A stretch of DNA of 8,179 nt, taken from contig JAIXZU010000160.1 of NCBI GenBank assembly GCA_027489415.1, positions 1-8,179 on the forward strand, written 5' to 3'. The notes beneath the pieces were generated by a model, which was given only the letters and a program-made list of their open reading frames with translations, had not been told where the DNA came from and made no database searches. The stretch comes from Alphaproteobacteria bacterium (GTDB taxonomy: Bacteria > Pseudomonadota > Alphaproteobacteria > UBA2136 > UBA6156). Position numbers and translations under genes: made by a program. This document shows, piece after piece, positions 1 to 5,294 of this stretch (its first letter is position 1; the number at the start of each line of letters is the position of its first letter).

Positions 1-31
1 GAACTCCACATCGGAACGATGGGGTATGTTC

Positions 32-50
32 GACCAGACCCGGGATCCCC
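32..50 (+). repeat. Right-end fragment of family B hairpin repeat
   Basis: These 19 bases are identical to 7902-7920, the right arm of the complete family B hairpin repeat at 7851-7920. The left arm and the inner hairpin are not present in bases 1-31, so this looks like a remnant or a partial copy. It contains the CCCGGGATCCCC end that the copy after dnaB lacks. The match is seen directly; calling it a degraded copy is inference. Confidence 0.6.
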
Positions 51-92
51 CGCGACAAGCCTTTCACTCCATACCTTAATCCGGCTGAACAT

Positions 93-120
93 TTGTCTTG
101 CCCAAATCACGGGTTATATT
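93..120 (+). promoter_or_regulatory. Probable promoter of the first small gene
   Basis: A -35-like TTGTCT (93-98), a 16-nt spacer and a -10-like TATATT (115-120) lie 38 nt upstream of the ATG at 158. This would leave a short leader that contains the AAAGG ribosome binding site. The candidate ATG at 98 falls inside this promoter, which supports the later start. Confidence 0.45.
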
Positions 121-157
121 CACTATCCCCTTCTACCTCATGCAGAAAGGTCATCCC

Positions 158-421
158 ATGTCCACCATGCATCCCACCGTTTATCCAACCTCCCGCTGGG
201 ACCTCGAACAAGCCAGTAAAGCCGCCATGCACGCATGGTATGCCGCACGGCAGGAACACGAACGCCTCACCGCCACTGGCGCATCTAAGGCGGAACTCGA
301 CGCCCAGCTCGCCGCCGTCAGGTCACATCATACGCAGTACCAGCATCTCGCGCATCTGCGCATGCAGGCACTCATCCGCCCCCGCCTCCAGCCCCGCAGG
401 CTGGCAGGAAGGCCACGCTAA
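158..421 (+). CDS. Small hypothetical protein (87 aa), helical and charged
   Basis: I do not recognise this protein. I chose the ATG at 158 because an AAAGG Shine-Dalgarno (146-150) sits 7 nt before it. The in-frame ATG at 98 overlaps the likely promoter and has no such site. The product has no signal peptide or membrane segment. Its middle (roughly residues 13-55) is rich in Ala, Glu, Gln and Arg with heptad-like spacing, including the run GASKAELDAQLAAV, and probably forms helices. The C-terminus is very basic (RPRLQPRRLAGRPR). A rho-independent terminator begins 5 nt after the stop, so it forms a complete single-gene unit. Promoter, ribosome site and terminator together make a real gene likely despite the small size. 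Function is unknown. Confidence 0.65.
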   Translation: MSTMHPTVYPTSRWDLEQASKAAMHAWYAARQEHERLTATGASKAELDAQLAAVRSHHTQYQHLAHLRMQALIRPRLQPRRLAGRPR

Positions 422-425
422 ACCC

Positions 426-452
426 AAAAAGCCCGCCTCGGCGGGCTTTTTT
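426..452 (+). terminator. Rho-independent terminator of the 87-aa gene
   Basis: A perfect 7-bp stem GCCCGCC/GGCGGGC (431-437 with 440-446) has a 2-nt loop and is flanked by five A's upstream and six T's downstream. The stem starts 9 nt after the stop codon at 419-421. Confidence 0.9.
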
Positions 453-453
453 C

Positions 454-481
454 TTGCCAAATCAATCAGTCCAGCTATCAT
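454..481 (+). promoter_or_regulatory. Probable promoter of the DUF465-like gene
   Basis: TTGCCA (454-459), a 16-nt spacer and TATCAT (476-481) resemble sigma-70 elements. They lie between the preceding terminator and the GGAGG ribosome site at 514-518. The spacing matches that proposed for the previous gene. Confidence 0.45.
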
Positions 482-522
482 AAAAAGGTTACCGAAAGCA
501 AATCACTCACTACGGAGGATTC

Positions 523-858
523 ATGCGCAAGACCATTTCCCCCAAAAAACTCACCAAGCATCTCGAAGCGCTGACCAAGCGCCACGCGGAAGCCGACGCC
601 GAGCTCAACGCCCTCCTCGCGGACCCCGCAAGCACCATCAACAGCGCCAACGAAATCAAGGCGCTGAAGAACAAGAAATGCTCGCTGAAGAACGAAATCA
701 CGCGCACCGAAGCCCAGCTCGCCGCCGCACGGCCCGCCGCTCCCTCTGCTCCGGCAGAAGAGCCTGCAGCCCCCGCCGCCGCTGTAACTGACGATATCCC
801 CGAAGTCTACTTCGCCGGTCCCCACGTCGTCACCTACCCGCAGCACGCCGCGGCCTGA
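523..858 (+). CDS. DUF465 (YdcH-like) small helical protein with Ala/Pro-rich tail
   Basis: The first ~65 residues match the pattern of the DUF465/YdcH family: a helical hairpin with LTKRHAEADAELNALL (about 17-32), a short turn, then EIKALKNKKCSLKNEITR (about 44-61). The family typically shows a LK-K-K--LK-EI signature at that place. DUF465 proteins are small, often about 60-80 aa, and their function is poorly understood. This one is 111 aa because it carries an extra Ala/Pro-rich linker (about 66-88) and a C-terminal segment DDIPEVYFAGPHVVTYPQ. There is no signal peptide or membrane span, so it is presumably cytoplasmic. The start is supported by GGAGG at 514-518, 4 nt before the ATG. A strong terminator lies 16 nt after the stop, so it is probably transcribed alone. 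Family assignment is by pattern only. Confidence 0.75.
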   Translation: MRKTISPKKLTKHLEALTKRHAEADAELNALLADPASTINSANEIKALKNKKCSLKNEITRTEAQLAAARPAAPSAPAEEPAAPAAAVTDDIPEVYFAGPHVVTYPQHAAA

Positions 859-874
859 TACCGAATCCCCAACC

Positions 875-902
875 GGGCCGCCCCAAAAGGCGGCCCATTT
901 TT
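875..902 (+). terminator. Rho-independent terminator of the DUF465-like gene
   Basis: A perfect 8-bp stem GGGCCGCC/GGCGGCCC (875-882 with 889-896), loop CCAAAA, is followed by ATTTTTAT. It lies 16 nt downstream of the TGA stop at 856-858. Confidence 0.9.
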
Positions 903-923
903 ATGGAACGAGCGGGATTGCAC

Positions 924-1027
924 GCACGAGGTTCAAAGGGTTCAGCTGGAAGTTTTGGGCGTGGCGCAGTGTAGGCGTTCTACATAAGACGCGCCCAAAA
1001 GTTTCAGATGGCCGTTTGAACCCGTGC
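924..1027 (+). repeat. Family A hairpin repeat, copy A1 (104 nt)
   Basis: This is a near-palindromic element bounded by GCACG and CGTGC. Outer stem: GGTTCAAA (930-937) with TTTGAACC (1015-1022). Middle stem: TTTTGGGCG (953-961) with CGCCCAAAA (992-1000). Apex: TGTAG with CTACA around 970-984. Related copies lie at 4571-4675 and 8097-8179. The bases GTGGCGCAGTGTA and TACATAAG around the inner internal loop are unchanged from A2, while several stem pairs differ in a compensated way. It sits between the DUF465-like gene's terminator and dnaB. Confidence 0.85.
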
Positions 1028-1031
1028 TCAA

Positions 1032-1069
1032 CCACAGGCACGAACACCTGTGGATAACCCCGTGGATAA
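1032..1069 (+). promoter_or_regulatory. Two DnaA-box-like sites upstream of dnaB, one in a small hairpin
   Basis: TGTGGATAA (1049-1057) is the exact reverse complement of the DnaA box TTATCCACA. CGTGGATAA (1061-1069) has one mismatch and starts 12 bp later. The first box overlaps the right arm of a 7-bp inverted repeat CCACAGG/CCTGTGG (1032-1038 with 1047-1053). Both sites lie within 80 nt upstream of dnaB. That could allow DnaA to control helicase expression. The sites are seen; regulation is inference. Confidence 0.5.
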
Positions 1070-1110
1070 AAAACGGACTCTTTCCCCTCGCCCCCATCTC
1101 CCATTCCCCC

Positions 1111-1116
1111 TATAGT
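1111..1116 (+). promoter_or_regulatory. dnaB: -10-like TATAGT of dnaB, suggesting a leaderless transcript
   Basis: TATAGT begins 13 nt before the ATG at 1124. No Shine-Dalgarno is present upstream of the start, and there is no recognisable -35 at the usual spacing. If the hexamer is real, transcription would begin at or next to the ATG. Confidence 0.35.
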
Positions 1117-1123
1117 GTCCTCC

Positions 1124-2641
1124 ATGGCCCAAGTCGTCTCCCTCGCATCCGCCGCGCAAACCGCGCTCACAGCCGCAAAAGCGGGGGGGACCGACCTCGC
1201 CCAGCCCACCATCCAGGTCCCCCACAGCGTCGCGGCGGAGCAAGCGCTCCTCGGCCTGCTCATGGTGAATAACCGCCAGCTGGACGACCTCGCCGGCGCG
1301 ATTATGGCCGAACATTTCTACGTCCCGCTGCACTCCGCCATTTTCGAAAGCCTGCAAACGCTGGTCAACCGCGGGCGGGAAGCGAACCCGATTACCCTGC
1401 GCGAAATGCTGCGCGGCACCCCGTATGATGACGAAGCCTCCCTCATCGGCCACCTCACCCAGATGTTCGAAAACGCGGGCCTGGGCGGAGACGTCAAATC
1501 CCTCGCCGAAGTCATCCACACCGCCTATCTCCAGCGCCAGCTCATGGGGCTCGGCGAAAGCCTCCGCACCCAAGCCTCCGCCGCCCACCGCGCGGAAGAA
1601 GCGAAAGAAGTGCTGGACGCCGTCAGCGGTGAACTCTTCAAACTCGCCGAAACCGGCTCCGGCTCGGTCACCGCCAAAAACCTCCGGGACCCTCTCATCG
1701 AGGTCATCACCCGCGCCGAAGAAGCCCGCAAACACGGCGGCGGCGTCGCCGGTGTCTCCACCGGCTTTATCGACATCGACGGTCTGTTAGGCGGTTTACA
1801 TAAGTCGGACCTCATCATTCTCGCCGCCCGTCCCTCCATGGGGAAAACCTCGTTCGCCATCAACATCGCGCAAAACGTCGCCACGCGCATGCTCACCGGC
1901 GGCAGTAACGGCGCCGCTGTCGGCGTCTTCAGCTTGGAAATGTCCGCGGACCAGCTCGCCGCACGTATGCTTTCATCAGCCGCCGGCATCTCCTCGCGCC
2001 AACTCACGAACGGACATCTGTCGGGCGCCGCCTTCCGCCGCCTTACCGAAGCCGCGGGGCAACTGGCCGAACTGCCGATGTACATCGACGACACGCCCGC
2101 CCTCTCCATCAACGCCCTGCGCGCCCGCGCCCGCCGCATGAAGCGCCTCTACGGCATCGGGCTTCTGGTGGTGGACTACTTGCAGCTGATGACCGGCAGC
2201 AAGTCCAGCAGCTCGGACAACCGCGTGCAGGAAGTCTCCGAAATCTCCCAAGGCCTCAAAACCATCGCACGGGAGCTCAACGTCCCGGTCATCGCACTCT
2301 CTCAGCTCAGCCGTTCGGTGGAAAACCGGGACAACAAACGCCCCCAACTGTCGGACCTCCGCGAATCCGGAAGTATCGAGCAGGACGCCGACCTTGTCGT
2401 GTTCATCTACCGCGAGGACTACTACCTCGCCCGCCAACTGGGTGCGGAAGAAAGCATGGACGAAAAAACCATGAAGATGAAGGAGAAGCTGGAGCAAGTG
2501 CGCGGCAAGGCCGAAATCCTCTTCAGCAAAAACCGTAAAGGCCCCACCGGCACGGTCACGCTCATGTTCCATGCCGAAACCACCACCTTCCACAACGCCG
2601 CCCCCCAACACTTCGGCGGCCCCCCACCCTTCGACGAGTAA
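1124..2641 (+). CDS. dnaB: Replicative DNA helicase DnaB
   Basis: DnaB is the hexameric ATP-driven helicase that unwinds the chromosome at the replication fork. The protein has the expected two parts. The N-terminal DnaB domain starts at about residue 33 with the signature PHSVAAEQALLGLLM. The RecA-like C-terminal domain begins near 210 (GVSTGFIDIDGLLGGL). Walker A is ARPSMGKT (235-242), a FSLEMS motif follows (269-274), and Walker B is LLVVDYLQL (347-355). SQLSRSVE and DLRESGSIEQDAD (about 393-423) complete the helicase motifs. At 505 aa it is near full family length. It has no intein, and the tail is Pro/Gly-rich and acidic at the end. I prefer ATG 1124; an in-frame GTG at 1115 would add three residues but overlaps a -10-like TATAGT. 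Neither start has a Shine-Dalgarno. DnaA-box-like sites lie upstream and a hairpin repeat follows the stop. Confidence 0.97.
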   Translation: MAQVVSLASAAQTALTAAKAGGTDLAQPTIQVPHSVAAEQALLGLLMVNNRQLDDLAGAIMAEHFYVPLHSAIFESLQTLVNRGREANPITLREMLRGTPYDDEASLIGHLTQMFENAGLGGDVKSLAEVIHTAYLQRQLMGLGESLRTQASAAHRAEEAKEVLDAVSGELFKLAETGSGSVTAKNLRDPLIEVITRAEEARKHGGGVAGVSTGFIDIDGLLGGLHKSDLIILAARPSMGKTSFAINIAQNVATRMLTGGSNGAAVGVFSLEMSADQLAARMLSSAAGISSRQLTNGHLSGAAFRRLTEAAGQLAELPMYIDDTPALSINALRARARRMKRLYGIGLLVVDYLQLMTGSKSSSSDNRVQEVSEISQGLKTIARELNVPVIALSQLSRSVENRDNKRPQLSDLRESGSIEQDADLVVFIYREDYYLARQLGAEESMDEKTMKMKEKLEQVRGKAEILFSKNRKGPTGTVTLMFHAETTTFHNAAPQHFGGPPPFDE

Positions 2642-2654
2642 CCTTAGGGAGTTA

Positions 2655-2715
2655 CGGCTTTCCCGGGCTGTGGCAGGCTCCATTTTTGTTTCAAAAATGA
2701 TAAGCCTGACCAGAC
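2655..2715 (+). repeat. Family B hairpin repeat, copy B1, right end missing
   Basis: The first 28 bases (2655-2682) are identical to 7851-7878, and TAAGCCTGACCAGAC (2701-2715) is identical to 7895-7909. Between them lies a perfect 8-bp inner hairpin CATTTTTG-TTT-CAAAAATG (2681-2699). Its sequence differs from the inner hairpin in copy B2, but it is equally well paired. The terminal CCGGGATCCCC present in B2 and at 32-50 is absent: similarity stops at 2715, where AT-richer sequence begins. It starts 13 nt after the dnaB stop. Confidence 0.85.
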
Positions 2716-2849
2716 ATCAGGCCTTAATAAAAAACGCCGCGCAAAAGCAGCGCAATATATAAAATAAAGACTCCAATTAGGACTCTAGCAACTTATGCGT
2801 AAAGCAACTACCACACCTATTCCGGAGACGACCTTAATTTGTGAACAGA
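2716..2849. other. AT-rich non-coding stretch between broken repeat and 332-aa gene
   Basis: I see no gene, tRNA or clear terminator here. The composition changes abruptly to A/T-rich, with runs such as AATATATAAAATAAA. TAAGCCTGA (2701-2709) and TCAGGCCTTA (2718-2727) form a further imperfect inverted repeat across the junction. This is the left edge of the probable acquired segment. Confidence 0.5.
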
Positions 2850-3848
2850 TTATTTTTCCTTCATAACCTCGCTGAATTGGCTTTGAACGCTATTAAACTG
2901 TGTCTCATTAATTGCTGCTGTCGCCTTGGTAGCAAGTTCTTGTAGCTTAAGGGCCCGTTCCACACTGTCTTCGCTTTGTTGTTGACCGCTTAAAGCCACT
3001 TGGCATGCTATAATTAACTTTTGTTCAATAACCCGCATTGTTCTGTAATTAGCCAAAGCCCCGTTCTGCTTTAAATCTTCCACACACTCTGGAGCAACCG
3101 CATCAACAAGTTCAACCACACCCGACTCACTCCAATAACGGTCATCATTTTGCATGAACCCTCCACGCAAAGCTATCAACTTTAAATTGGCTAACATAGG
3201 GAAAGTCATATAGGCCGTGTATAAAGCCCATAATTCAGCGGTGAGAAATGGTCTATTCTTAGTAACTTCAAGCAACACAGTGTTATCTTTGACGAGAGAA
3301 TTCTTATCAAGACTATCTAGAAGGTTTTTAAGGCCTTGTCCGTCTCTCAATTTTAATACTTTTTGTACCTCGTCAGCCTTTAATATACTCATCATCATAA
3401 CTAACATGGTACTACCATCTAGAAATACTTTTGCTTCCCATAGAGCTTCAATGGCTTTAATCCGTCTTTCCAACAGTGCTGTTTGTTGTCCCGTAAAAAC
3501 GGATAGCCCTGCGCCTACAGCATTTTTAAGCCTCTCTACTTCTGCTCTAAGTACATCTTCCTCACGCCTCAAATCCGACTTAACTTTTTCTAGTTTCCTA
3601 TCAAAATAAGATTTTAAGAACCAACCTAGAATGTGTCCGATAATATTCTTAATTATTGGGATTTGGCTAATAGCCACAATAAAAATGATAGCGAATACAA
3701 CTGCGCCCAAGAGATTTAACATGTTACTAAATAAGCTAATTACTGCCATCCCTATCAGGCCTTGGTCATAAAGTCTGGTTTTCTCAGTATTTCCAGTGCT
3801 GGGTGCGGAAGGCGACACAATTCGGCCATGATGGGAGGAATTTTTCAT
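2850..3848 (-). CDS. Hypothetical membrane-anchored coiled-coil protein, likely acquired
   Basis: I do not recognise a named family. The 332-aa product starts with a polar, Ser/His-rich segment (1-28). One strong hydrophobic stretch follows (about 31-61, containing LLGAVVFAIIFIVAI), then a second, more amphipathic one (about 62-80). After this comes a highly charged, heptad-like region (about 82-110, KLEKVKSDLRREEDVLRAEVE) that should form a coiled coil. The remaining ~220 residues look all-helical and soluble, with the segment LLERRIKAIEALWEAK (125-140). Base composition is clearly lower in GC than the neighbours: two sampled 60-base lines (from 2881 and 3361) hold 25 and 21 G+C, against 36 in a dnaB line (from 1741). 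This suggests transfer. No Shine-Dalgarno precedes the ATG, but TATACT lies 11 nt upstream. Its job is unknown; a defence or phage-related role is possible but not shown. Confidence 0.8.
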   Translation of the reverse strand: MKNSSHHGRIVSPSAPSTGNTEKTRLYDQGLIGMAVISLFSNMLNLLGAVVFAIIFIVAISQIPIIKNIIGHILGWFLKSYFDRKLEKVKSDLRREEDVLRAEVERLKNAVGAGLSVFTGQQTALLERRIKAIEALWEAKVFLDGSTMLVMMMSILKADEVQKVLKLRDGQGLKNLLDSLDKNSLVKDNTVLLEVTKNRPFLTAELWALYTAYMTFPMLANLKLIALRGGFMQNDDRYWSESGVVELVDAVAPECVEDLKQNGALANYRTMRVIEQKLIIACQVALSGQQQSEDSVERALKLQELATKATAAINETQFNSVQSQFSEVMKEK

Positions 3849-3853
3849 AAGTA

Positions 3854-3883
3854 AGTATAGCCCCTATGAACAGCACAGAACAA
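3854..3883 (-). promoter_or_regulatory. Possible promoter of the 332-aa gene (leaderless)
   Basis: On the minus strand TATACT (3859-3854) lies 11 nt before the ATG at 3848. TTGTTC (3883-3878), 18 nt further upstream, could be a weak -35. Transcription would then start at or next to the start codon. Confidence 0.4.
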
Positions 3884-3914
3884 CAGGTCACCCACTCCAA
3901 ACCTTGTCCACATC

Positions 3915-3943
3915 TTGACACTCATGTATACTCTTTATATAAC
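3915..3943 (+). promoter_or_regulatory. Near-consensus sigma-70 promoter for the 159-aa gene
   Basis: TTGACA (3915-3920), exactly 17 nt of spacer, then TATAAC (3938-3943). This is the best sigma-70-type match seen in the window. It lies 35 nt upstream of the ATG at 3979, and the Shine-Dalgarno GAGAGG lies in the leader. Confidence 0.7.
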
Positions 3944-3978
3944 TCTCCCATCGCAACACCAGCCGAGAGGCACCACTC

Positions 3979-4458
3979 ATGTTTACACTCAACGGCATTC
4001 TCACGCCCCGTTCCTATCTTGAAAAACACCAGCGCAGCCATGCTCATGGGTTCACCATGCCGGCGGTCTACCGCTATGAAAGCCATTCCGCACTAGTCCC
4101 CCTCGCCTTCGATGACCGCATCGACGGCTTCGGTCGCTATCAGCTGGAAAGCGACTCCATGCACATGGAAGAGCTGATCGACGCCGACGGCGCCACTCAC
4201 TTCACGCTGGGGCAACCCGCTATCTACGCCTTTGTGTGCCGCTACCGGAACTCCATCAAAGTATTCCGCTCAATCCGGCAGTTCATGATTCCCCAGCTCG
4301 AAAACTGGCTCCGTCAAGGCCAATTCGGGGACACCGACGACAACGCCCTCATCCAGGCCAAGGTCTTCTGCGACGGCAACATCCCGCCGGAGCTCAACGA
4401 GCAATACGCCCAAGTCGAGCGGGACATCCACCTCAGCCAACGCCAGTCACGCCGCTAA
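3979..4458 (+). CDS. Hypothetical protein, 159 aa, strongly expressed single-gene unit
   Basis: I do not recognise the family. The start is well supported: GAGAGG (3965-3970) lies 8 nt before the ATG, and a TTGACA-17-TATAAC promoter lies just upstream. The protein is soluble-looking, with no signal peptide or membrane span. The N-terminal half is mixed polar and aromatic, including a Met/His-containing SDSMHMEELIDADG (about 58-71). The middle has an aromatic, basic segment YAFVCRYRNSIKVFRSIRQF (about 83-102). The C-terminal quarter is acidic then basic and probably helical (ELNEQYAQVERDIHLSQRQ, about 138-156). There are two Cys. A strong terminator follows the stop, so it is transcribed alone. 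Base use is GC-rich, like dnaB and unlike the 332-aa gene on its left, so it belongs to the native background. Confidence 0.8.
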   Translation: MFTLNGILTPRSYLEKHQRSHAHGFTMPAVYRYESHSALVPLAFDDRIDGFGRYQLESDSMHMEELIDADGATHFTLGQPAIYAFVCRYRNSIKVFRSIRQFMIPQLENWLRQGQFGDTDDNALIQAKVFCDGNIPPELNEQYAQVERDIHLSQRQSRR

Positions 4459-4472
4459 CCAACCCAACGCTA

Positions 4473-4509
4473 AAAAACCGGCCCTCCCCAAAAGGAAGGG
4501 CCGGTTTTG
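4473..4509 (+). terminator. Rho-independent terminator of the 159-aa gene
   Basis: AAAACCGGCCCT pairs with AGGGCCGGTTTT across a short loop region (CCCCAAAAGGA), leaving a run of T's at 4505-4508. The stem starts about 15 nt after the TAA stop at 4456-4458. Confidence 0.9.
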
Positions 4510-4538
4510 CCATACCCTGCACACCCAAAGTCATATCC

Positions 4539-4560
4539 GGCGCGTAGCGCCGTTTCTCAG
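4539..4560 (+). repeat. Accessory hairpin plus TCTCAG upstream of repeat A2
   Basis: A perfect 5-bp stem GGCGC-GTA-GCGCC (4539-4551) is followed 3 nt later by TCTCAG (4555-4560), then 22 nt and the AAACGGTCATCC of repeat A2. The same order, with a differently sequenced hairpin, precedes repeat A3 at 8068-8088. It is probably part of a larger composite element. Confidence 0.5.
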
Positions 4561-4570
4561 GTATCCGCCA

Positions 4571-4675
4571 GCACGCGGCTCTAAACGGTCATCCGGGTAA
4601 CGTTTTGGCGTGGCGCAGTGTACGAGCGTACATAAGCCGCGCCAAAACTTATCCGGGGGCCGTTTGAGCCCGTGC
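4571..4675 (+). repeat. Family A hairpin repeat, copy A2 (105 nt)
   Basis: Bounded by GCACG and GTGC like A1. Outer stem: GGCTC-TAAACGG with CCGTTTGAGCC. Middle stem: TTTTGGCG (4603-4610) with CGCCAAAA (4640-4647). Inner stem: GGCGTGGC with GCCGCGCC, all paired with one T-G wobble. Apex: TGTACG-AG-CGTACA (4619-4632). Over 71 aligned bases it differs from A3 at only three positions. It lies between the convergent 159-aa gene and the outer-membrane protein gene. Confidence 0.88.
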
Positions 4676-4678
4676 CCC

Positions 4679-4730
4679 AAGTACGCGACCAAAAAGCCCC
4701 CTATCAGGGGACCTTTGCAGTCGCGTACTT
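4679..4730 (-). terminator. Nested inverted-repeat terminator of the outer-membrane protein gene
   Basis: A perfect 11-bp inverted repeat AAGTACGCGAC (4679-4689) and GTCGCGTACTT (4720-4730) encloses an inner hairpin CCCCT-ATC-AGGGG (4698-4710). Read on the minus strand, the inner hairpin is followed by a five-T tract (4695-4691), so it can end transcription of the gene at 4734-5294. On the plus strand the outer arms are followed by TTGTTT, so weak activity in both directions is possible. Confidence 0.8.
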
Positions 4731-4733
4731 TGT

Positions 4734-5294
4734 TTAGAAAGAGTAGCGAACGCCGGCCAGTGCACTGTGGCTCTGGTAGCGGGTGTCTGCAGCCTTGGTG
4801 GTACCAACGTAACGGTATTCACCGGTCAGGGTCCAGCAGGGGTTCAGCTCGTAACCAACACCGGCAATACCTTGGTAGGCCATGGTGTCTTCGCTGGTGC
4901 TGTTAACACCGGCAACGTCGCTGCTGTAACGGACTTTACCGTAACCAACACCGGCACCAACGTACGGGGTGAACAGGCTGGCGTTCTTGAAGTCGTAGTA
5001 ACCATTAACCATGGCACCGTAGAACTGGGTGTCGCCACCAGCACCGTCGGTGTCGGATTCTTCGTAGATACCTTCAACTTCGGCGCGGTAGTTGCCAATT
5101 TGCTTACCAACAGCGGCACCGCCGGTGAAACCAGCGTCGTAGTCGGTGTTGAAGGATTGGTCTTGGGCTTGGGTAACACCACCCTTAACAGTGGCGTACA
5201 TGCCATCGCGGCTCAGCATATCGGCAGAGGCGCTACCAGCGGCGGCAACAAAACCGGCGCTCAGTACGGTAACGGCGAACAGTGCATTTTTCAT
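4734..5294 (-). CDS. Small outer-membrane beta-barrel protein (opacity/OmpA-like porin fold)
   Basis: The product is a 186-aa precursor. Residues 1-24 form a clear Sec signal peptide (MKN start, hydrophobic core LFAVTVLSAGFVAAAG) with a likely cut after ASA, before Asp25. The mature part alternates hydrophobic and polar residues in strands such as MYATVKGG, RAEVEGIYEE, YGAMVNGYYDF, FTPYVGAGVGYGKVRY, YQGIAGVGYEL, WTLTGEYRYVGT and SALAGVRYSF. It ends in Phe, the terminal residue typical of proteins assembled by the BAM complex. Length and strand pattern fit an eight-stranded barrel of the opacity-protein/OmpA N-terminal type. Loops are short and acidic, with one Cys (NPCW). AGGAG lies 10 nt before the ATG. 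It probably serves as a surface barrel or small porin; the exact ligand or substrate cannot be read from the sequence. A nested terminator follows the stop. Confidence 0.88.
   Translation of the reverse strand: MKNALFAVTVLSAGFVAAAGSASADMLSRDGMYATVKGGVTQAQDQSFNTDYDAGFTGGAAVGKQIGNYRAEVEGIYEESDTDGAGGDTQFYGAMVNGYYDFKNASLFTPYVGAGVGYGKVRYSSDVAGVNSTSEDTMAYQGIAGVGYELNPCWTLTGEYRYVGTTKAADTRYQSHSALAGVRYSF

Noticed and set aside
93..791. Long plus-strand open frame (232 codons) across the first two small genes
   Set aside because: Its product is rich in Pro, Arg and Ser and runs through a strong terminator. The two frames with ribosome sites and terminators explain the region better.
924..1027. CRISPR array or tRNA from the family A repeats
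   Set aside because: The copies are kilobases apart with no regular spacers, and the fold is one long hairpin, not a cloverleaf.
1032..1069. Replication origin
   Set aside because: Only two DnaA-box-like sites and no extended AT-rich unwinding region or further box cluster are present. A dnaB promoter site is the simpler reading.
1028..1735. Long minus-strand open frames opposite dnaB (also 1976-2683)
   Set aside because: These are mirror frames of a GC-rich coding gene, with no ribosome site and no recognisable domains.
1124..2641. Intein in DnaB
   Set aside because: The Walker A and later motifs are continuous at normal spacing, and the protein has normal length.
2716..3763. 10-bp direct repeat ATCAGGCCTT (2716-2725 and 3754-3763) as insertion target duplication
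   Set aside because: The second copy lies inside the coding sequence of the 332-aa gene, not at the far junction, so it cannot flank the segment. Chance is likely.
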